From contig NZ_JAHKQD010000009.1 in NCBI RefSeq assembly GCF_018860915.1, forward strand, positions 185,455 through 249,454: a DNA stretch of 64,000 bases, given 5' to 3'. Every line of letters begins with the position of its first letter. The stretch's first letter is position 1. The notes under the pieces are model-generated. The model had not been told where the DNA came from. It was given only the letters and a program-made list of their open reading frames with translations, and ran no database searches. Origin of the DNA: Colwellia sp. C2M11 (GTDB taxonomy: Bacteria > Pseudomonadota > Gammaproteobacteria > Enterobacterales > Alteromonadaceae). This document shows, piece by piece, positions 17,376 through 26,694 of this stretch. The translations under genes were made by a program, and so were the position numbers.

Positions 17376-20267
17376 TTAAAACTTATATCTAACGCCTACA
17401 CTATAACTCCGGCCCCATTCAGAGTAGCCACCAGAGCCTGTTAAGCTTGTTGAGCCGTTGTATCCTTGCCAGCCATCATCTAAAAGATTATCAATTTGAA
17501 CAAAAGTCTCTAAGCCTTCAGATATATAGAAGGTCGCAGAGGCTGATGCCCAAGTAGAAGCTGTTGCAATCGCTTTATACGTACTTTCAGTTATACCGTC
17601 AGCATTAGGAGCATTTAATGATGACCAATGAGAGGTTACAAAGCTTTCGGTGTGATCAGCGGATAAGCTTAAACTCATGTAGTCGTTATTATACATTAAG
17701 CTAAGTGAATACGCTGTGTCAGGAATTCCGGCTAATACGCCAATAACATAACCATCTACAATAGACTCTGTATCAATATAGGTATAATTGGCGACAACGC
17801 CAAAGCCAGACTCAAAAAAGTGTTGCATGGCAAATTCATAACCTAATACTTTAGCTTGGTCTAAATTTAGCGGTTGATTTACCCCAAATACGACATCTTC
17901 AAAACCTTGAGGATCCCATGGTCGAGGGTTATTTACACTGTAAACTGGCGCATCTTCTCTGTTGTTGACGTAAACATCTTGCCCTCCTTGAACGAAACCA
18001 TCGATATCTTTGTAAAATAATGCCGCTGATAGCGATGAGCCTTTTTGATAATACCATTCAATAGAGACATCGACTTGTTCAGCCGTAACAGGTGTTAAGT
18101 CAGGGTTACCAAGCTTGTTAATGGTGTATTCGCCCCAAGTGGAAGGGGATGTATCTATTTGTGTTGACAGTTTATCAATTTCTGCTCTTGCCATTACTTC
18201 TGCGTAAGAAAAACGCACAATTAATTCATCAGAAAATTCGAATTGCAAATTAACTGATGGTAATAATTCACTATAGTCATTACTAATTGAAATAGGTGTT
18301 CTCTCACCATGGACAACGATATGTGTCCATATATCGGCGGGTGATTGATCAATATAAGCAATTGGCCAATCCCAACCTGTTGAGGTAGTTTCAGTTTGAA
18401 CGTAGCGAAGCCCAATATTACCTGAAACGTTTACTGAATCGAATTCATGACTAAAATCAGCTTCTAGGTAAAGAGCAATCGTTTCTTCTGCAACTGCACC
18501 AGACAAATCTGAATTCCATGTAGGAAAAAGTGCGTCTGAATAATCATCCACATAAGGTACGCCTGTGACAGGATCTATGATATTTGGATTGCCATCAGCG
18601 GCTCTAACGCCATTGAAAGCTTGTTCAACATCAAAAATAGCAAACTCTCGAGGGAAATCACCACCTACATTGTCTAAGAAGTTATCGAAAGGAAAAGCTT
18701 GAACAACATCAACACCCACATCTGACCATGAAAATGGAGCACCGCTATATAAAGACATAGAAGAAACGTTATCAAGTTGTGTACGTTCTTTTGTACGTTT
18801 ATTATAAACAATACCGGTATGAATATTATTAATAATAGGCATATCTAAAAAGAGATCATATTTAAGTGAGGCACCAATCACTTCATCTTCTATGTCAACT
18901 CCTTCTAGTTTGGTGAAATGAGGACCAAATTGGCTATTCTCTACTAAATCACTAACTTCACTAATGCCTGCTGTATTATCAATGAAATTGAGATCAATAC
19001 TGGGAAGCTCTCCTGGTGCTAACGTCACTCTGGATGTTGTTGAACCAGCAACGGATGCTAAAGGAACTGAAACAACAAATCTATCCTTACCACCTGCTTC
19101 ACGTTTTGCATTTGATAAATATAAGTCACCGCTAAGTACTGAGTTTTTTGTTAAGTTATATTTAGCGTTGAGGCCTAAGTTTAAAGTGTCAACCACACGA
19201 TGTTCTTCTAAAGTCACTAATTGTGGCACTAAGTTATCAACGGTTAACCCTGTGATTAAAATACCGTCAGGATTTAATTCAGTTGTTGGTCCTCCGTATT
19301 CTACATCTCTCCAATTTGAAGAGTCGGGAAAATAATAAGACTCTGTATAGCCTTTCACCGGTGTATCTAAGCGAGTGAACAGGGCGTCAACTACAATATC
19401 TAAGTCATCATTAGGGCGATATTGAAAAGCTGCTGAAATAGCTGTCCGCTCTTTATTTTCTTCGTATGCTGTGTAAGCGATAGTGCCGGGAAAAACTAAT
19501 TCTCTATCTGCTGCATCATTCGTGTCGCCATCACCATTACGATCCCAGTTCCAGTTATCTGCTGATGCGGCATTAAAGTTATTATCTGATAATGAATCTG
19601 TTCGTGTAGGTGTTCTACTATAAAGGGCAGAGAATAAAATTCCCATGGTGTCGTCAGCAAAGGTGTGCGAGCCTACACCGGTCATTTTATAACCATATTT
19701 TTCAGCTTGATCGCCATACTGGCCTGTGAAAGAAGCCGATCCATGTGTGCCTAGATTGTCAAAAGGTCGTGCGGTAACAAGGTTGACTGCACCACCAATA
19801 CTGCCTTCTAATTGTGAAGCTTTGCTCGACTTTAAAACCCAAGCCTCTGAAATAACTTCTGCTGGCAATACATCAAAAGCAAATTCACGACCACTTGAGT
19901 CAGTTGCCATAATGCGTTCATTAATCGTAACAATACTAAATTCGGGCCCTAAACCTCGAATATTAACGCCTTTACCCTCACCACCACTGGTTCTATCGAT
20001 GGTAACACCGGTTATGTGCGATAATGAGTCAGCAACGTTAGCATCAGGGAATGCACCTAATTCACTTGCGGTAATTCCATCCATTATAGAATCAGCATCA
20101 CGCTTATAATCTAATGCTTTTATTAAACCTGATTGAGAAGAAGTAACTGTAATTACTTCCATATCGCTTTCAGACTGTTTTTGATTTTCAGCTGAATAAG
20201 CGGTATTCGTACAAAAAAACAGGCCAATTGCTACTGTTAACGCATTCTTTACAAATATATCCTTCAT
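17376..20267 (-). CDS. TonB-dependent outer-membrane receptor for the sugar island
   Basis: Predicted outer-membrane active transporter, energised by TonB. The 963 residues begin with a signal peptide (to about TAYSAE at 26) and a TonB-box-like EVITVTSSQ. The plug follows (DANVADSLSHITGVTIDRT, GVNIRGLGPEFSIVTINER, GSIGGAVNLVT), then a long beta-barrel ending in the aromatic motif YSVGVRYKF. Size and plug motif match carbohydrate-type receptors of Alteromonadales. A GAARG operator-like pair lies about 85 bases before its start, which ties it to AgaR. GalNAc-containing oligosaccharides are the likely cargo by context only. Confidence 0.88.
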   Translation of the reverse strand: MKDIFVKNALTVAIGLFFCTNTAYSAENQKQSESDMEVITVTSSQSGLIKALDYKRDADSIMDGITASELGAFPDANVADSLSHITGVTIDRTSGGEGKGVNIRGLGPEFSIVTINERIMATDSSGREFAFDVLPAEVISEAWVLKSSKASQLEGSIGGAVNLVTARPFDNLGTHGSASFTGQYGDQAEKYGYKMTGVGSHTFADDTMGILFSALYSRTPTRTDSLSDNNFNAASADNWNWDRNGDGDTNDAADRELVFPGTIAYTAYEENKERTAISAAFQYRPNDDLDIVVDALFTRLDTPVKGYTESYYFPDSSNWRDVEYGGPTTELNPDGILITGLTVDNLVPQLVTLEEHRVVDTLNLGLNAKYNLTKNSVLSGDLYLSNAKREAGGKDRFVVSVPLASVAGSTTSRVTLAPGELPSIDLNFIDNTAGISEVSDLVENSQFGPHFTKLEGVDIEDEVIGASLKYDLFLDMPIINNIHTGIVYNKRTKERTQLDNVSSMSLYSGAPFSWSDVGVDVVQAFPFDNFLDNVGGDFPREFAIFDVEQAFNGVRAADGNPNIIDPVTGVPYVDDYSDALFPTWNSDLSGAVAEETIALYLEADFSHEFDSVNVSGNIGLRYVQTETTSTGWDWPIAYIDQSPADIWTHIVVHGERTPISISNDYSELLPSVNLQFEFSDELIVRFSYAEVMARAEIDKLSTQIDTSPSTWGEYTINKLGNPDLTPVTAEQVDVSIEWYYQKGSSLSAALFYKDIDGFVQGGQDVYVNNREDAPVYSVNNPRPWDPQGFEDVVFGVNQPLNLDQAKVLGYEFAMQHFFESGFGVVANYTYIDTESIVDGYVIGVLAGIPDTAYSLSLMYNNDYMSLSLSADHTESFVTSHWSSLNAPNADGITESTYKAIATASTWASASATFYISEGLETFVQIDNLLDDGWQGYNGSTSLTGSGGYSEWGRSYSVGVRYKF

Positions 20268-20863
20268 GACTTCCTGCCTTAATATTTATTTTAATTCAAT
20301 GTTTTTTTTGTTTTATTTGTAACATTAAAACAGTAACAAAAGAGAATGTATCTTTCAAGTTCCTTCATAGTGTCTGTTTTTAGTTTTCTTTATTTACGTT
20401 TTTTTTGGGGGGATCTCTTTATTACTTGAATAGCTGGGGTCATGTCAAAGTTATAATGAATACTTATCACTATAATATTTTTAATAGTGAAATAACATTT
20501 GCTGCTAGAAGCTTTATAAGAAGGAGAAGTAATACAGTATTGTCTCTAATTTATTCAAGCCTCGTTACCTTTCATTTTTTAACTAACAATAATATATGAA
20601 GCTTTCGTTTGTTGTCATAAGTCGTAGGGTGATGTAGTATGAAATAATCAGTAAATAATGAAGCGTATAACAAGGTATTTAAATGGCATTGGTTATCGAG
20701 TTAAGCCCACTAATGCACAACGATAATGCTTCAAGCCGTTATACATTAGGTTGGTTAAATAGAAAGTAAGTAAAATATAAGTTAAAAGAATGGGTTATCA
20801 TTTTTGTTAAAAATAATTAACTTATTTTGAAAATTTTACATAATTCATAATAAGAGGTAAATA
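20268..20863. promoter_or_regulatory. Divergent region between receptor and permease genes
   Basis: About 600 AT-rich bases between divergent genes. It holds one operator-like repeat near 20350. A ribosome site AGAGGT precedes the permease ATG. No further gene, RNA fold or operator pair with exact 10-bp spacing was found on the permease side. Confidence 0.5.
20350..20367. promoter_or_regulatory. Candidate AgaR operator before the TonB receptor
   Basis: CTTTC at 20352 and CCTTC at 20362 are 10 bp apart. Read on the minus strand this is TGAAGGAACTTGAAAG, the same form as the sites at 10004 and 16370. It is about 85 bases upstream of the receptor start. Confidence 0.62.
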
Positions 20864-21790
20864 ATGAGTACAACTGATGTCGATAAAGGAAAGCACGTAG
20901 GTGTATTAAAAACAAAAAATAGTAAGTATAGCTGGTTGACGTTTTCAATAATCACTATAACGCTATGGGGAACATGGGGAGCATTGATTTCTATTCCTGA
21001 GCAGAATAATTTTCCTGCAGAGCTTGGTTTTATAATGTGGGCTTTATCCATGATAGTACCAGCGTTTTTTGCATTAAAAAGTGTGGATTGGAAATTAAAT
21101 ACAGGAAAGTTTTCAATAATATTTGGCAGTATTATTGGCTTACTCGGCGGTGTAGGACAGCTCATTTTATATTCAGGTGCAATTGCCAATGGTCCTGCGT
21201 ATTTAATCTTTCCAATAATTGCTTTAGCACCTGTTGTCACTATTATTATGTCGCTGATTTTTCTAAAAGAAAGAGCAGGAGTAAAAGGCTGGCTTGGTAT
21301 TGCGCTAGCAATAATTGCTGTGCCATTCTTAAATTACTCTGAAGCAGGAGCGGGTGGAGAACATTCTGGTTGGTTGATCTTTGCATTATTAGTTTTTCTT
21401 GCTTGGGGGGTTCAAGGTTACTTTATAAAGTATGCTAATGAAAAAATAGAAGCCGAAAGCATTTTCTTTTATATGGCACTTACTAGTTTACTGCTTTGCC
21501 CGGTTGCGTGGTTAATGGTTGATACGCCAATGGCCGCTAATTGGCATTGGGATGGGGCTGGATTAGCTTTTACTATTGGTTTATTAAACTCTTTTGGAGC
21601 ATTATTTTTAGTATTCGCTTTTCGATATGGAAAAGCGATTGTTGTTAGCCCTCTTGTGAATTGCTTGCCGCCTATTATTACCAGTATCCTTTCATTAATA
21701 ATGCTTTCGGTATTACCAACACTTGTTGTGGGGATTGGTATGTTGATTGCGTTGATTTCAGCGTATTTCTTGGCTTTTGATGAGTCATAA
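20864..21790 (+). CDS. DMT/EamA-like inner-membrane permease, probable sugar transporter
   Basis: Predicted multi-pass inner-membrane transporter. The 308 residues show about ten hydrophobic segments in two similar halves, the pattern of the drug/metabolite transporter superfamily (for example YLIFPIIALAPVVTIIMSLIFLKER, and the second-half VVSPLVNCLPPIITSILSLIML). A short hydrophilic N-terminus precedes the first segment. A GRP-type glucose/ribose permease is another possible label. Because the island encodes a soluble kinase and no PTS components, this is the best candidate for inner-membrane entry of free GalNAc or galactose. It precedes agaZ on the same strand, with a gap of about 300 bases. 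Confidence 0.75.
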   Translation: MSTTDVDKGKHVGVLKTKNSKYSWLTFSIITITLWGTWGALISIPEQNNFPAELGFIMWALSMIVPAFFALKSVDWKLNTGKFSIIFGSIIGLLGGVGQLILYSGAIANGPAYLIFPIIALAPVVTIIMSLIFLKERAGVKGWLGIALAIIAVPFLNYSEAGAGGEHSGWLIFALLVFLAWGVQGYFIKYANEKIEAESIFFYMALTSLLLCPVAWLMVDTPMAANWHWDGAGLAFTIGLLNSFGALFLVFAFRYGKAIVVSPLVNCLPPIITSILSLIMLSVLPTLVVGIGMLIALISAYFLAFDES

Positions 21791-22093
21791 AAATACCTAG
21801 GTTGTTGGTGAAATTATAGTTAAGCTAGTAACCATTAGCTTATATTAACCTAATGAATATATAGGGTATTTTTTGTTAAATAATGATTTATTTATATTTT
21901 AATATTGTTTATTGCAATAAAACTCAACATGCCTAGCTCAATAGGAAATTAGTTAAGTTTCTTGCGTGGTTAATAAAGTAAATGTAAATAAATAGATAAA
22001 AAAACAAAAGCATTTGAAAAGATGTGTAAACAATGTTAGATTTCACTTTTTAATAAATGATTATTGGATTACTAGTTTACCTTAAGGCTTTTT
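21791..22093. other. Gap between permease and agaZ
   Basis: AT-rich space with a weak seven-base stem (TAAGCTA with TAGCTTA, near 21821-21842) and no U-tract. No clear promoter or AgaR-like repeat with exact spacing was found, so it is open whether agaZ-agaS is transcribed from here or with the permease gene. Confidence 0.4.
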
Positions 22094-23395
22094 ATGAATG
22101 AAATAACACAGATAATGACAGACAACAAGAATGGTATTCCACGTGGTATTTATTCTGTATGTAGCGCTCATCCGACAGTAATAGAAGCAGCATTGCTTCA
22201 AGGCGTTGAAGATAATTCTCCTGTGCTTATAGAAGCGACAGCAAATCAGGTTAATCAATTTGGTGGCTACACCAATATGAAGCCTGCTGACTTTACCGTT
22301 TTTGTAAAAAAAATCGCTGAAAAGGTTAAATTTCCGATAGCTAACATCATTTTTGGTGGCGATCATTTAGGGCCAACTTGTTGGACTAGTGATACAGCAA
22401 CTGATGCGATGGAAAAATCAAAGCAATTGATCGAAAGTTATGTTGCTGCTGGTTTTAAAAAAATTCATTTAGACACCAGCATGCAATGTGTGGATGACTT
22501 AGCACCTCTTTCAGATGAGACAGTTGCTAAGCGAGCTGCGATACTTTGTAAAGTAGCTGAAGAAACAGCGATACGTGAATTTGGTAAATCAGATATTTTA
22601 TATATTGTGGGTACTGAAGTACCTCCACCAGGCGGTGCTAAAGAAGAAATCGATACCTTAGAAGTTACCCCTGTAAGTAATGTTAAAGAAACAATTAGTG
22701 TTCATGAAGCTGAGTTTTTAGCAAAAGGCTTAAATGACGCTTGGACACGAGTGATTGGGTTAGTTGTTCAACCCGGTGTAGAGTTTGATAACTTTACTGT
22801 CTTTAAATATGACGCAGAAAAAGCTAAACCATTAAAAAGTTTTGGGGCTAGCATGCCAAGACTGGTATTTGAAGCACACTCTACAGATTATCAACCTCCT
22901 GAAGCATATAAAGCATTAGTGCAAGATCATTTTGCTATTTTAAAAGTGGGACCTCAACTTACTTTTGCTCTTCGAGAATCGCTTTTTGCATTAAGTTTTA
23001 TTGAGCAAGAGTTAGTAGATAATGTTTCACTATCAAATCTACGTGAAGTTTGTGAAACCGTTATGTTAGAGAATCCAAATGGCTGGGATAAATTTTATCC
23101 ACATGACCAAAACAATTTAGCAACTTATAGACGTTATAGTTTTAGTGATCGTATTCGCTATTATTGGAATAATGAAGTCATTGAGAAAGCAATAGATAAG
23201 TTATTTGAAAACCTTAAAGGCATTGAGATTCCATTGCCTTTATTGAGTCAATTTATGCCAAAGCAATATGATGCTGTAATAGCTGGCAAGCTTAATAATT
23301 CACCTAAAGCTTTAGTGTTAAATAATATTATGCAAGTGACTAAAATATATGCGGATGCATGTCACTTTCAAACAACATCAAGAGTAAAAAAATAA
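22094..23395 (+). CDS. agaZ: AgaZ/KbaZ/GatZ family protein of tagatose phosphate metabolism
   Basis: Member of the family described as the non-catalytic partner of class II tagatose-1,6-bisphosphate aldolase (KbaZ, GatZ). The 433 residues match the E. coli proteins in length and sequence: GIYSVCSAHPTVIEAALLQG, LIEATANQVNQFGGYT, FGGDHLGPTCW, KKIHLDTSM, IVGTEVPPPGG, and FEAHSTDYQ. It is intact. No gene for the catalytic subunit (AgaY/KbaY) or a tagatose-6-phosphate kinase is in this window, so it either works with distant partners or has an activity of its own. Its TAA overlaps the agaS ATG by one base, so the two are translationally coupled. Confidence 0.92.
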   Translation: MNEITQIMTDNKNGIPRGIYSVCSAHPTVIEAALLQGVEDNSPVLIEATANQVNQFGGYTNMKPADFTVFVKKIAEKVKFPIANIIFGGDHLGPTCWTSDTATDAMEKSKQLIESYVAAGFKKIHLDTSMQCVDDLAPLSDETVAKRAAILCKVAEETAIREFGKSDILYIVGTEVPPPGGAKEEIDTLEVTPVSNVKETISVHEAEFLAKGLNDAWTRVIGLVVQPGVEFDNFTVFKYDAEKAKPLKSFGASMPRLVFEAHSTDYQPPEAYKALVQDHFAILKVGPQLTFALRESLFALSFIEQELVDNVSLSNLREVCETVMLENPNGWDKFYPHDQNNLATYRRYSFSDRIRYYWNNEVIEKAIDKLFENLKGIEIPLPLLSQFMPKQYDAVIAGKLNNSPKALVLNNIMQVTKIYADACHFQTTSRVKK

Positions 23396-24510
23396 TGAAT
23401 GAGTACTTATCAATATCTACCGAGAGCTTAAAGAAAAACAATGCTTTTTGGACGGCAAAAGAAATAACACAACAACCTGAGTGTTGGTCAATTACCCGTG
23501 ATTTAGTACGTAATAATGATGAATTAGCACCTTGGTTAGAAAGTGTTTTGGCAAAAGAAAATTTACGTATCATTCTAACGGGTGCCGGTACATCTGCCTA
23601 TGTTGGTGAGGCATTAGCACCGCATTTAACGAAAGCATGTAACCGTTTAGTTGAGGCTGTAAGTACTACGGATATTGTATCAAGTCCTGATCAGTACCTC
23701 ATTAGCAGTATTCCCACGTTACTAGTATCATATGGGCGTTCAGGTGATAGCCCTGAAAGTGTTGCTGCGATTAAACTAGCAGATCAAGTACTTGATGATT
23801 GTTACCATTTGGTCATCACGTGTAATGAAGATGGCAGTCTTGCTAGGTATGCCAATGAGTCTGAAAAAGCATTCAGTGTTTTAATGCCAAGCCAATCACT
23901 TGATCAAAGTTTTGCAATGACCAGTAGTTTTACTTCAATGTATGTTGCGACACTCGCTATTTTTGCTGCAGATGATAAGCAGTTAGCTTTTGCTATTGAC
24001 GCAGCACAACATGTGATTGAAACATTGTGCCCAACAATACAAGACATTAGTCAGCTGAATAATACCAAACAAATTTTCTTAGGCTCTGCAGCACTTTCTG
24101 GAATGGCAAAAGAAGCATCGTTAAAATATTTAGAATTAACTGCCGGTAAAATAGGTTGTTTTTGTGAAAGTTCTTTGGGTTTTCGACACGGACCGAAATC
24201 GAACGTTGATGAGAAGAGTATCATCATAATGCTTGACTCAAATGATGAATATATTAGTCATTATGATAATGATATGGTCAATGAGTTAACTGCCAATGCT
24301 ATTGCGATGAAAGTGGTTACATTAAAGAGCCTTTTACCAGAAGTGCCTGACGATCTTAGTGATGTATGGCTTGGGCTACCTTATATTGTTATTTGCCAAA
24401 TACTGTCGTTCTATAAATCATTATCTTTAAATTTCACCCCAGACAATCCTTGCCCTACTGGTGAAGTGAATCGTGTTGTTCAAGGTGTAAATCTTTATCC
24501 TTTCGGATAA
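23395..24510 (+). CDS. agaS: AgaS, galactosamine-6-phosphate deaminase/isomerase (SIS domains)
   Basis: Predicted cytoplasmic enzyme converting galactosamine-6-phosphate to tagatose-6-phosphate and ammonia, the role established for Shewanella and E. coli AgaS. The 371 residues contain two SIS domains: ILTGAGTSAYVGEAL near 60-74, SYGRSGDSPESVAA near 115, then ASLKYLELTAGKIGCF and SLGFRHGPKS in the second half. The start at 23395 uses the TAATG overlap with agaZ; an in-frame ATG at 23359 lies inside agaZ. It is the last gene of the unit, followed by a terminator. Confidence 0.92.
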   Translation: MNEYLSISTESLKKNNAFWTAKEITQQPECWSITRDLVRNNDELAPWLESVLAKENLRIILTGAGTSAYVGEALAPHLTKACNRLVEAVSTTDIVSSPDQYLISSIPTLLVSYGRSGDSPESVAAIKLADQVLDDCYHLVITCNEDGSLARYANESEKAFSVLMPSQSLDQSFAMTSSFTSMYVATLAIFAADDKQLAFAIDAAQHVIETLCPTIQDISQLNNTKQIFLGSAALSGMAKEASLKYLELTAGKIGCFCESSLGFRHGPKSNVDEKSIIIMLDSNDEYISHYDNDMVNELTANAIAMKVVTLKSLLPEVPDDLSDVWLGLPYIVICQILSFYKSLSLNFTPDNPCPTGEVNRVVQGVNLYPFG

Positions 24511-24581
24511 GTAGCATTCACATCAAAATGGTTTTAGCAAACAATGGTACGGCTTTGTTTAAAAGTCTGCCATTAAAATAA

Positions 24582-24612
24582 AAACATCAATCATCATGAT
24601 TGGTGTTTTTTT
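24582..24612 (+). terminator. Rho-independent terminator after agaS
   Basis: ACATCAATC pairs with GATTGGTGT (one G-U) around a short loop, followed by TTTTTTT at 24606-24612. It closes the agaZ-agaS unit and sits between convergent genes. Confidence 0.82.
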
Positions 24613-24637
24613 GTATAAAGTCATAATGTAGTGAAGA

Positions 24638-25153
24638 CTACTTTAATTCAAACTCTTGTTTGTTTTGTACTTCCTTTTGTTCTAAATTCAACAGCCAAGC
24701 TTTTCTTTCTAAGCCTCCGGCATAACCGGTTAAGCTGCCATCTTTACCTATCACGCGATGGCAAGGAATAATAATAGAAATAGGGTTCGCACCATTGGCA
24801 GCACCAACGGCTCGCACTGCTTTAGTATTATCCATTAATTCGGCTTGTTCACTGTAATAACGAGTTTCGCCATAGGGGATCTTTTGTAACGCCTGCCAGG
24901 CTTGTTGTCTAAATGACGTTCCTTGAGGGGCTAAAGGTAAGTTAAATGTACTTCTTTTACCGTCAAAATATTGAGAGAGCTGTTTTTTGGCTAATAGTGT
25001 TATTTCGTTTTCTTGATAAATATCGGTATTCATTAATTCAATATCTTTAACGCGATCGGTAAATTTAACCCGATAAATAGCATCATGATCGGAAAAAATG
25101 GCAAGGTCGCCTAATGGTGTCGGTAAAATACTCAAAAAGAGGTTATTAGTCAT
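24638..25153 (-). CDS. ogt: Methylated-DNA-protein-cysteine methyltransferase
   Basis: Repairs O6-methylguanine by suicidal alkyl transfer to its own cysteine. From the ATG at 25153 the protein is 171 residues and shows the active-site motif IIPCHRVIG (about C131), preceded by AVGAANGANP, and the C-terminal YAGGLERKAWLL. An in-frame ATG at 25255 would add 34 residues that overlap the upstream gene and do not fit the family, so I reject it. Last gene of a leftward cluster with bdhA and the CMD protein. Confidence 0.93.
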   Translation of the reverse strand: MTNNLFLSILPTPLGDLAIFSDHDAIYRVKFTDRVKDIELMNTDIYQENEITLLAKKQLSQYFDGKRSTFNLPLAPQGTSFRQQAWQALQKIPYGETRYYSEQAELMDNTKAVRAVGAANGANPISIIIPCHRVIGKDGSLTGYAGGLERKAWLLNLEQKEVQNKQEFELK

Positions 25154-25181
25154 AACAATGATATGCCTTAGTAAAGTTGAT

Positions 25182-25544
25182 CTAGTGGTTGTTGAGTATT
25201 TCTTTGGCCGCTCGAAAGGCTTCTTGTGCTGCAGGAGCACCGCAATATACGGCACTATGAAGAATTACTTCACGTATTTCTTCCATTGTCGCACCGTTAT
25301 TTAGCGCGCCTCGAATATGACCTTTTAATTCTTGTGGTGTTCTTAAGGCGGCAAGCATGGCAATGGTAACTAAACTGCGGGTTTTAAGGTCTATACCGCT
25401 TCGTTGCCAAGTTGACCCCCAACCATGATCATTAATAAAATCTTGCATAGGTTGAGTGAACTCATCGGCATTATTTAAAGCCCGATCAACAAATTCCTCG
25501 CCCATTACTTGTCGACGTATTTTTTCACCTTTAGTTATTGTCAT
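25182..25544 (-). CDS. Carboxymuconolactone decarboxylase-family protein
   Basis: Small helical protein of the CMD/AhpD-like superfamily, 120 residues. It resembles 4-carboxymuconolactone decarboxylase (PcaC type): GEKIRRQVMGEEFVDRAL, RSLVTIAMLAALRTPQELKGHI, GATMEEIREVILHSAVYCGAPAA. No other protocatechuate-pathway gene is nearby, so that role is unproven. I use the ATG at 25544 rather than a TTG two codons earlier. It lies 17 bases downstream of bdhA and probably shares its transcript. Confidence 0.85.
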   Translation of the reverse strand: MTITKGEKIRRQVMGEEFVDRALNNADEFTQPMQDFINDHGWGSTWQRSGIDLKTRSLVTIAMLAALRTPQELKGHIRGALNNGATMEEIREVILHSAVYCGAPAAQEAFRAAKEILNNH

Positions 25545-25561
25545 CTTCAATTCTCTTTACA

Positions 25562-26344
25562 TTATTGTGCAGTCCAAGCACCATCCATCGGTAAAGATGA
25601 GCCTGTTATACTGCGAGCACTATTACTACATAAGAATAAAATAAATTCACCAATTTGGCGAGGATCCATCATTTCAGGTAATGGTTGCTTTGCCGTGACT
25701 AAATTATATTTAGCTTGTTCAAATTCAACATCTTGTTTCTGTGCTATTTCATTAATTTGGTTATTAATTAATGGGGTATCGACCCATCCTGGACAAATAG
25801 CATTGACAGTAATACTTTGTTCAGCGCACTCGAGTGCTACTGCTTTTGTTAAACCGACAATACCGTGCTTAGCTGCTACGTAAGCTGATTTATTCAATGA
25901 TGCAACTAAACCATGAACTGAAGCAATATTAATTATACGGCCCCAGCCATTATTTTTCATGTTAGGTAATGACTGTTGAATAGTATGAAATGCAGCGGTT
26001 AAATTAATTGCGATAATAGCATTCCATTTATCTTCAGGAAAGGTAGCTATGCTTTCAGTATGCTGAATACCAGCATTGTTAATTAAAATATCAATTGAAC
26101 CCATAACCTCTAAAGCATTATGTATAAAAGCTGAAATTTCATGAGAGTCCATGAGATTCGCCTTATCAAACATAGTTTTTATATGATATTTTTTTGAGAA
26201 TTTTTCTGCTAATTGTTCGCCTTCTGCTTGACTCATTAAACCATGTAAAACTAAGTTGATGCCCTGTTCAGCAAGTGTATGTGCTGTTGCTAAACCAATA
26301 CCGCTTGTTGATCCTGTGATTAAAGCTGTTTTTCCTTTAAGCAT
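25562..26344 (-). CDS. bdhA: D-3-hydroxybutyrate dehydrogenase (SDR family)
   Basis: Oxidises 3-hydroxybutyrate to acetoacetate with NAD, feeding acetyl-CoA. The 260 residues hold the SDR cofactor loop TGSTSGIGLA near 11-20, NNAG near 89, the catalytic S..Y..K set (NIASVHG, YVAAKHG), and the family-typical C-terminus GSSLPMDGAWTAQ. Length is normal. It heads a cluster with the CMD protein and ogt. A half-match to the GTCTAA palindrome found near the acetate permease lies about 32 bases upstream. Confidence 0.93.
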   Translation of the reverse strand: MLKGKTALITGSTSGIGLATAHTLAEQGINLVLHGLMSQAEGEQLAEKFSKKYHIKTMFDKANLMDSHEISAFIHNALEVMGSIDILINNAGIQHTESIATFPEDKWNAIIAINLTAAFHTIQQSLPNMKNNGWGRIINIASVHGLVASLNKSAYVAAKHGIVGLTKAVALECAEQSITVNAICPGWVDTPLINNQINEIAQKQDVEFEQAKYNLVTAKQPLPEMMDPRQIGEFILFLCSNSARSITGSSLPMDGAWTAQ

Positions 26345-26694
26345 AATGAATTCCTAATTTATTGTAAAAATAACATCTAACAAAAGTCTAAAGTGAGTTT
26401 TCTTCTATAAACCATGAGTAAATATCACGAGTAAAAAATTGGTATGTCCATATACCGAAAACGAAGGAAACCAAGGTGATTCTTGTCATTTTAAAGTGTT
26501 TATTACTTAGCATATTAACTGGTATAGGTTATTTAATATTTAGCACCATAGTGCTACATACTCTTTTTGATACACTTATATTTTGTTCAAAAGTAGTTAA
26601 ATGCATATTAGTAGTTATTCGACAAAGCGACTTTCTGGTATGATTTGCCATTATTGGAAAATACTTATTTATTTAACGTTGGAACTGTAAATCA
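26345..26694. promoter_or_regulatory. Divergent region between bdhA and tex, with a possible CrbR-type half site
   Basis: TCTAACAAAAGTCTAA at 26376-26391 has one perfect GTCTAA half and a degenerate left half of the palindrome seen near actP and the porin gene. The rest of the 350 bases shows no gene. Evidence for regulation is weak. Confidence 0.35.

Noticed and set aside
20405-20599. 64-codon frame in the receptor-permease gap
   Set aside because: No ribosome site, no recognisable motif and AT-driven composition; it is probably chance.
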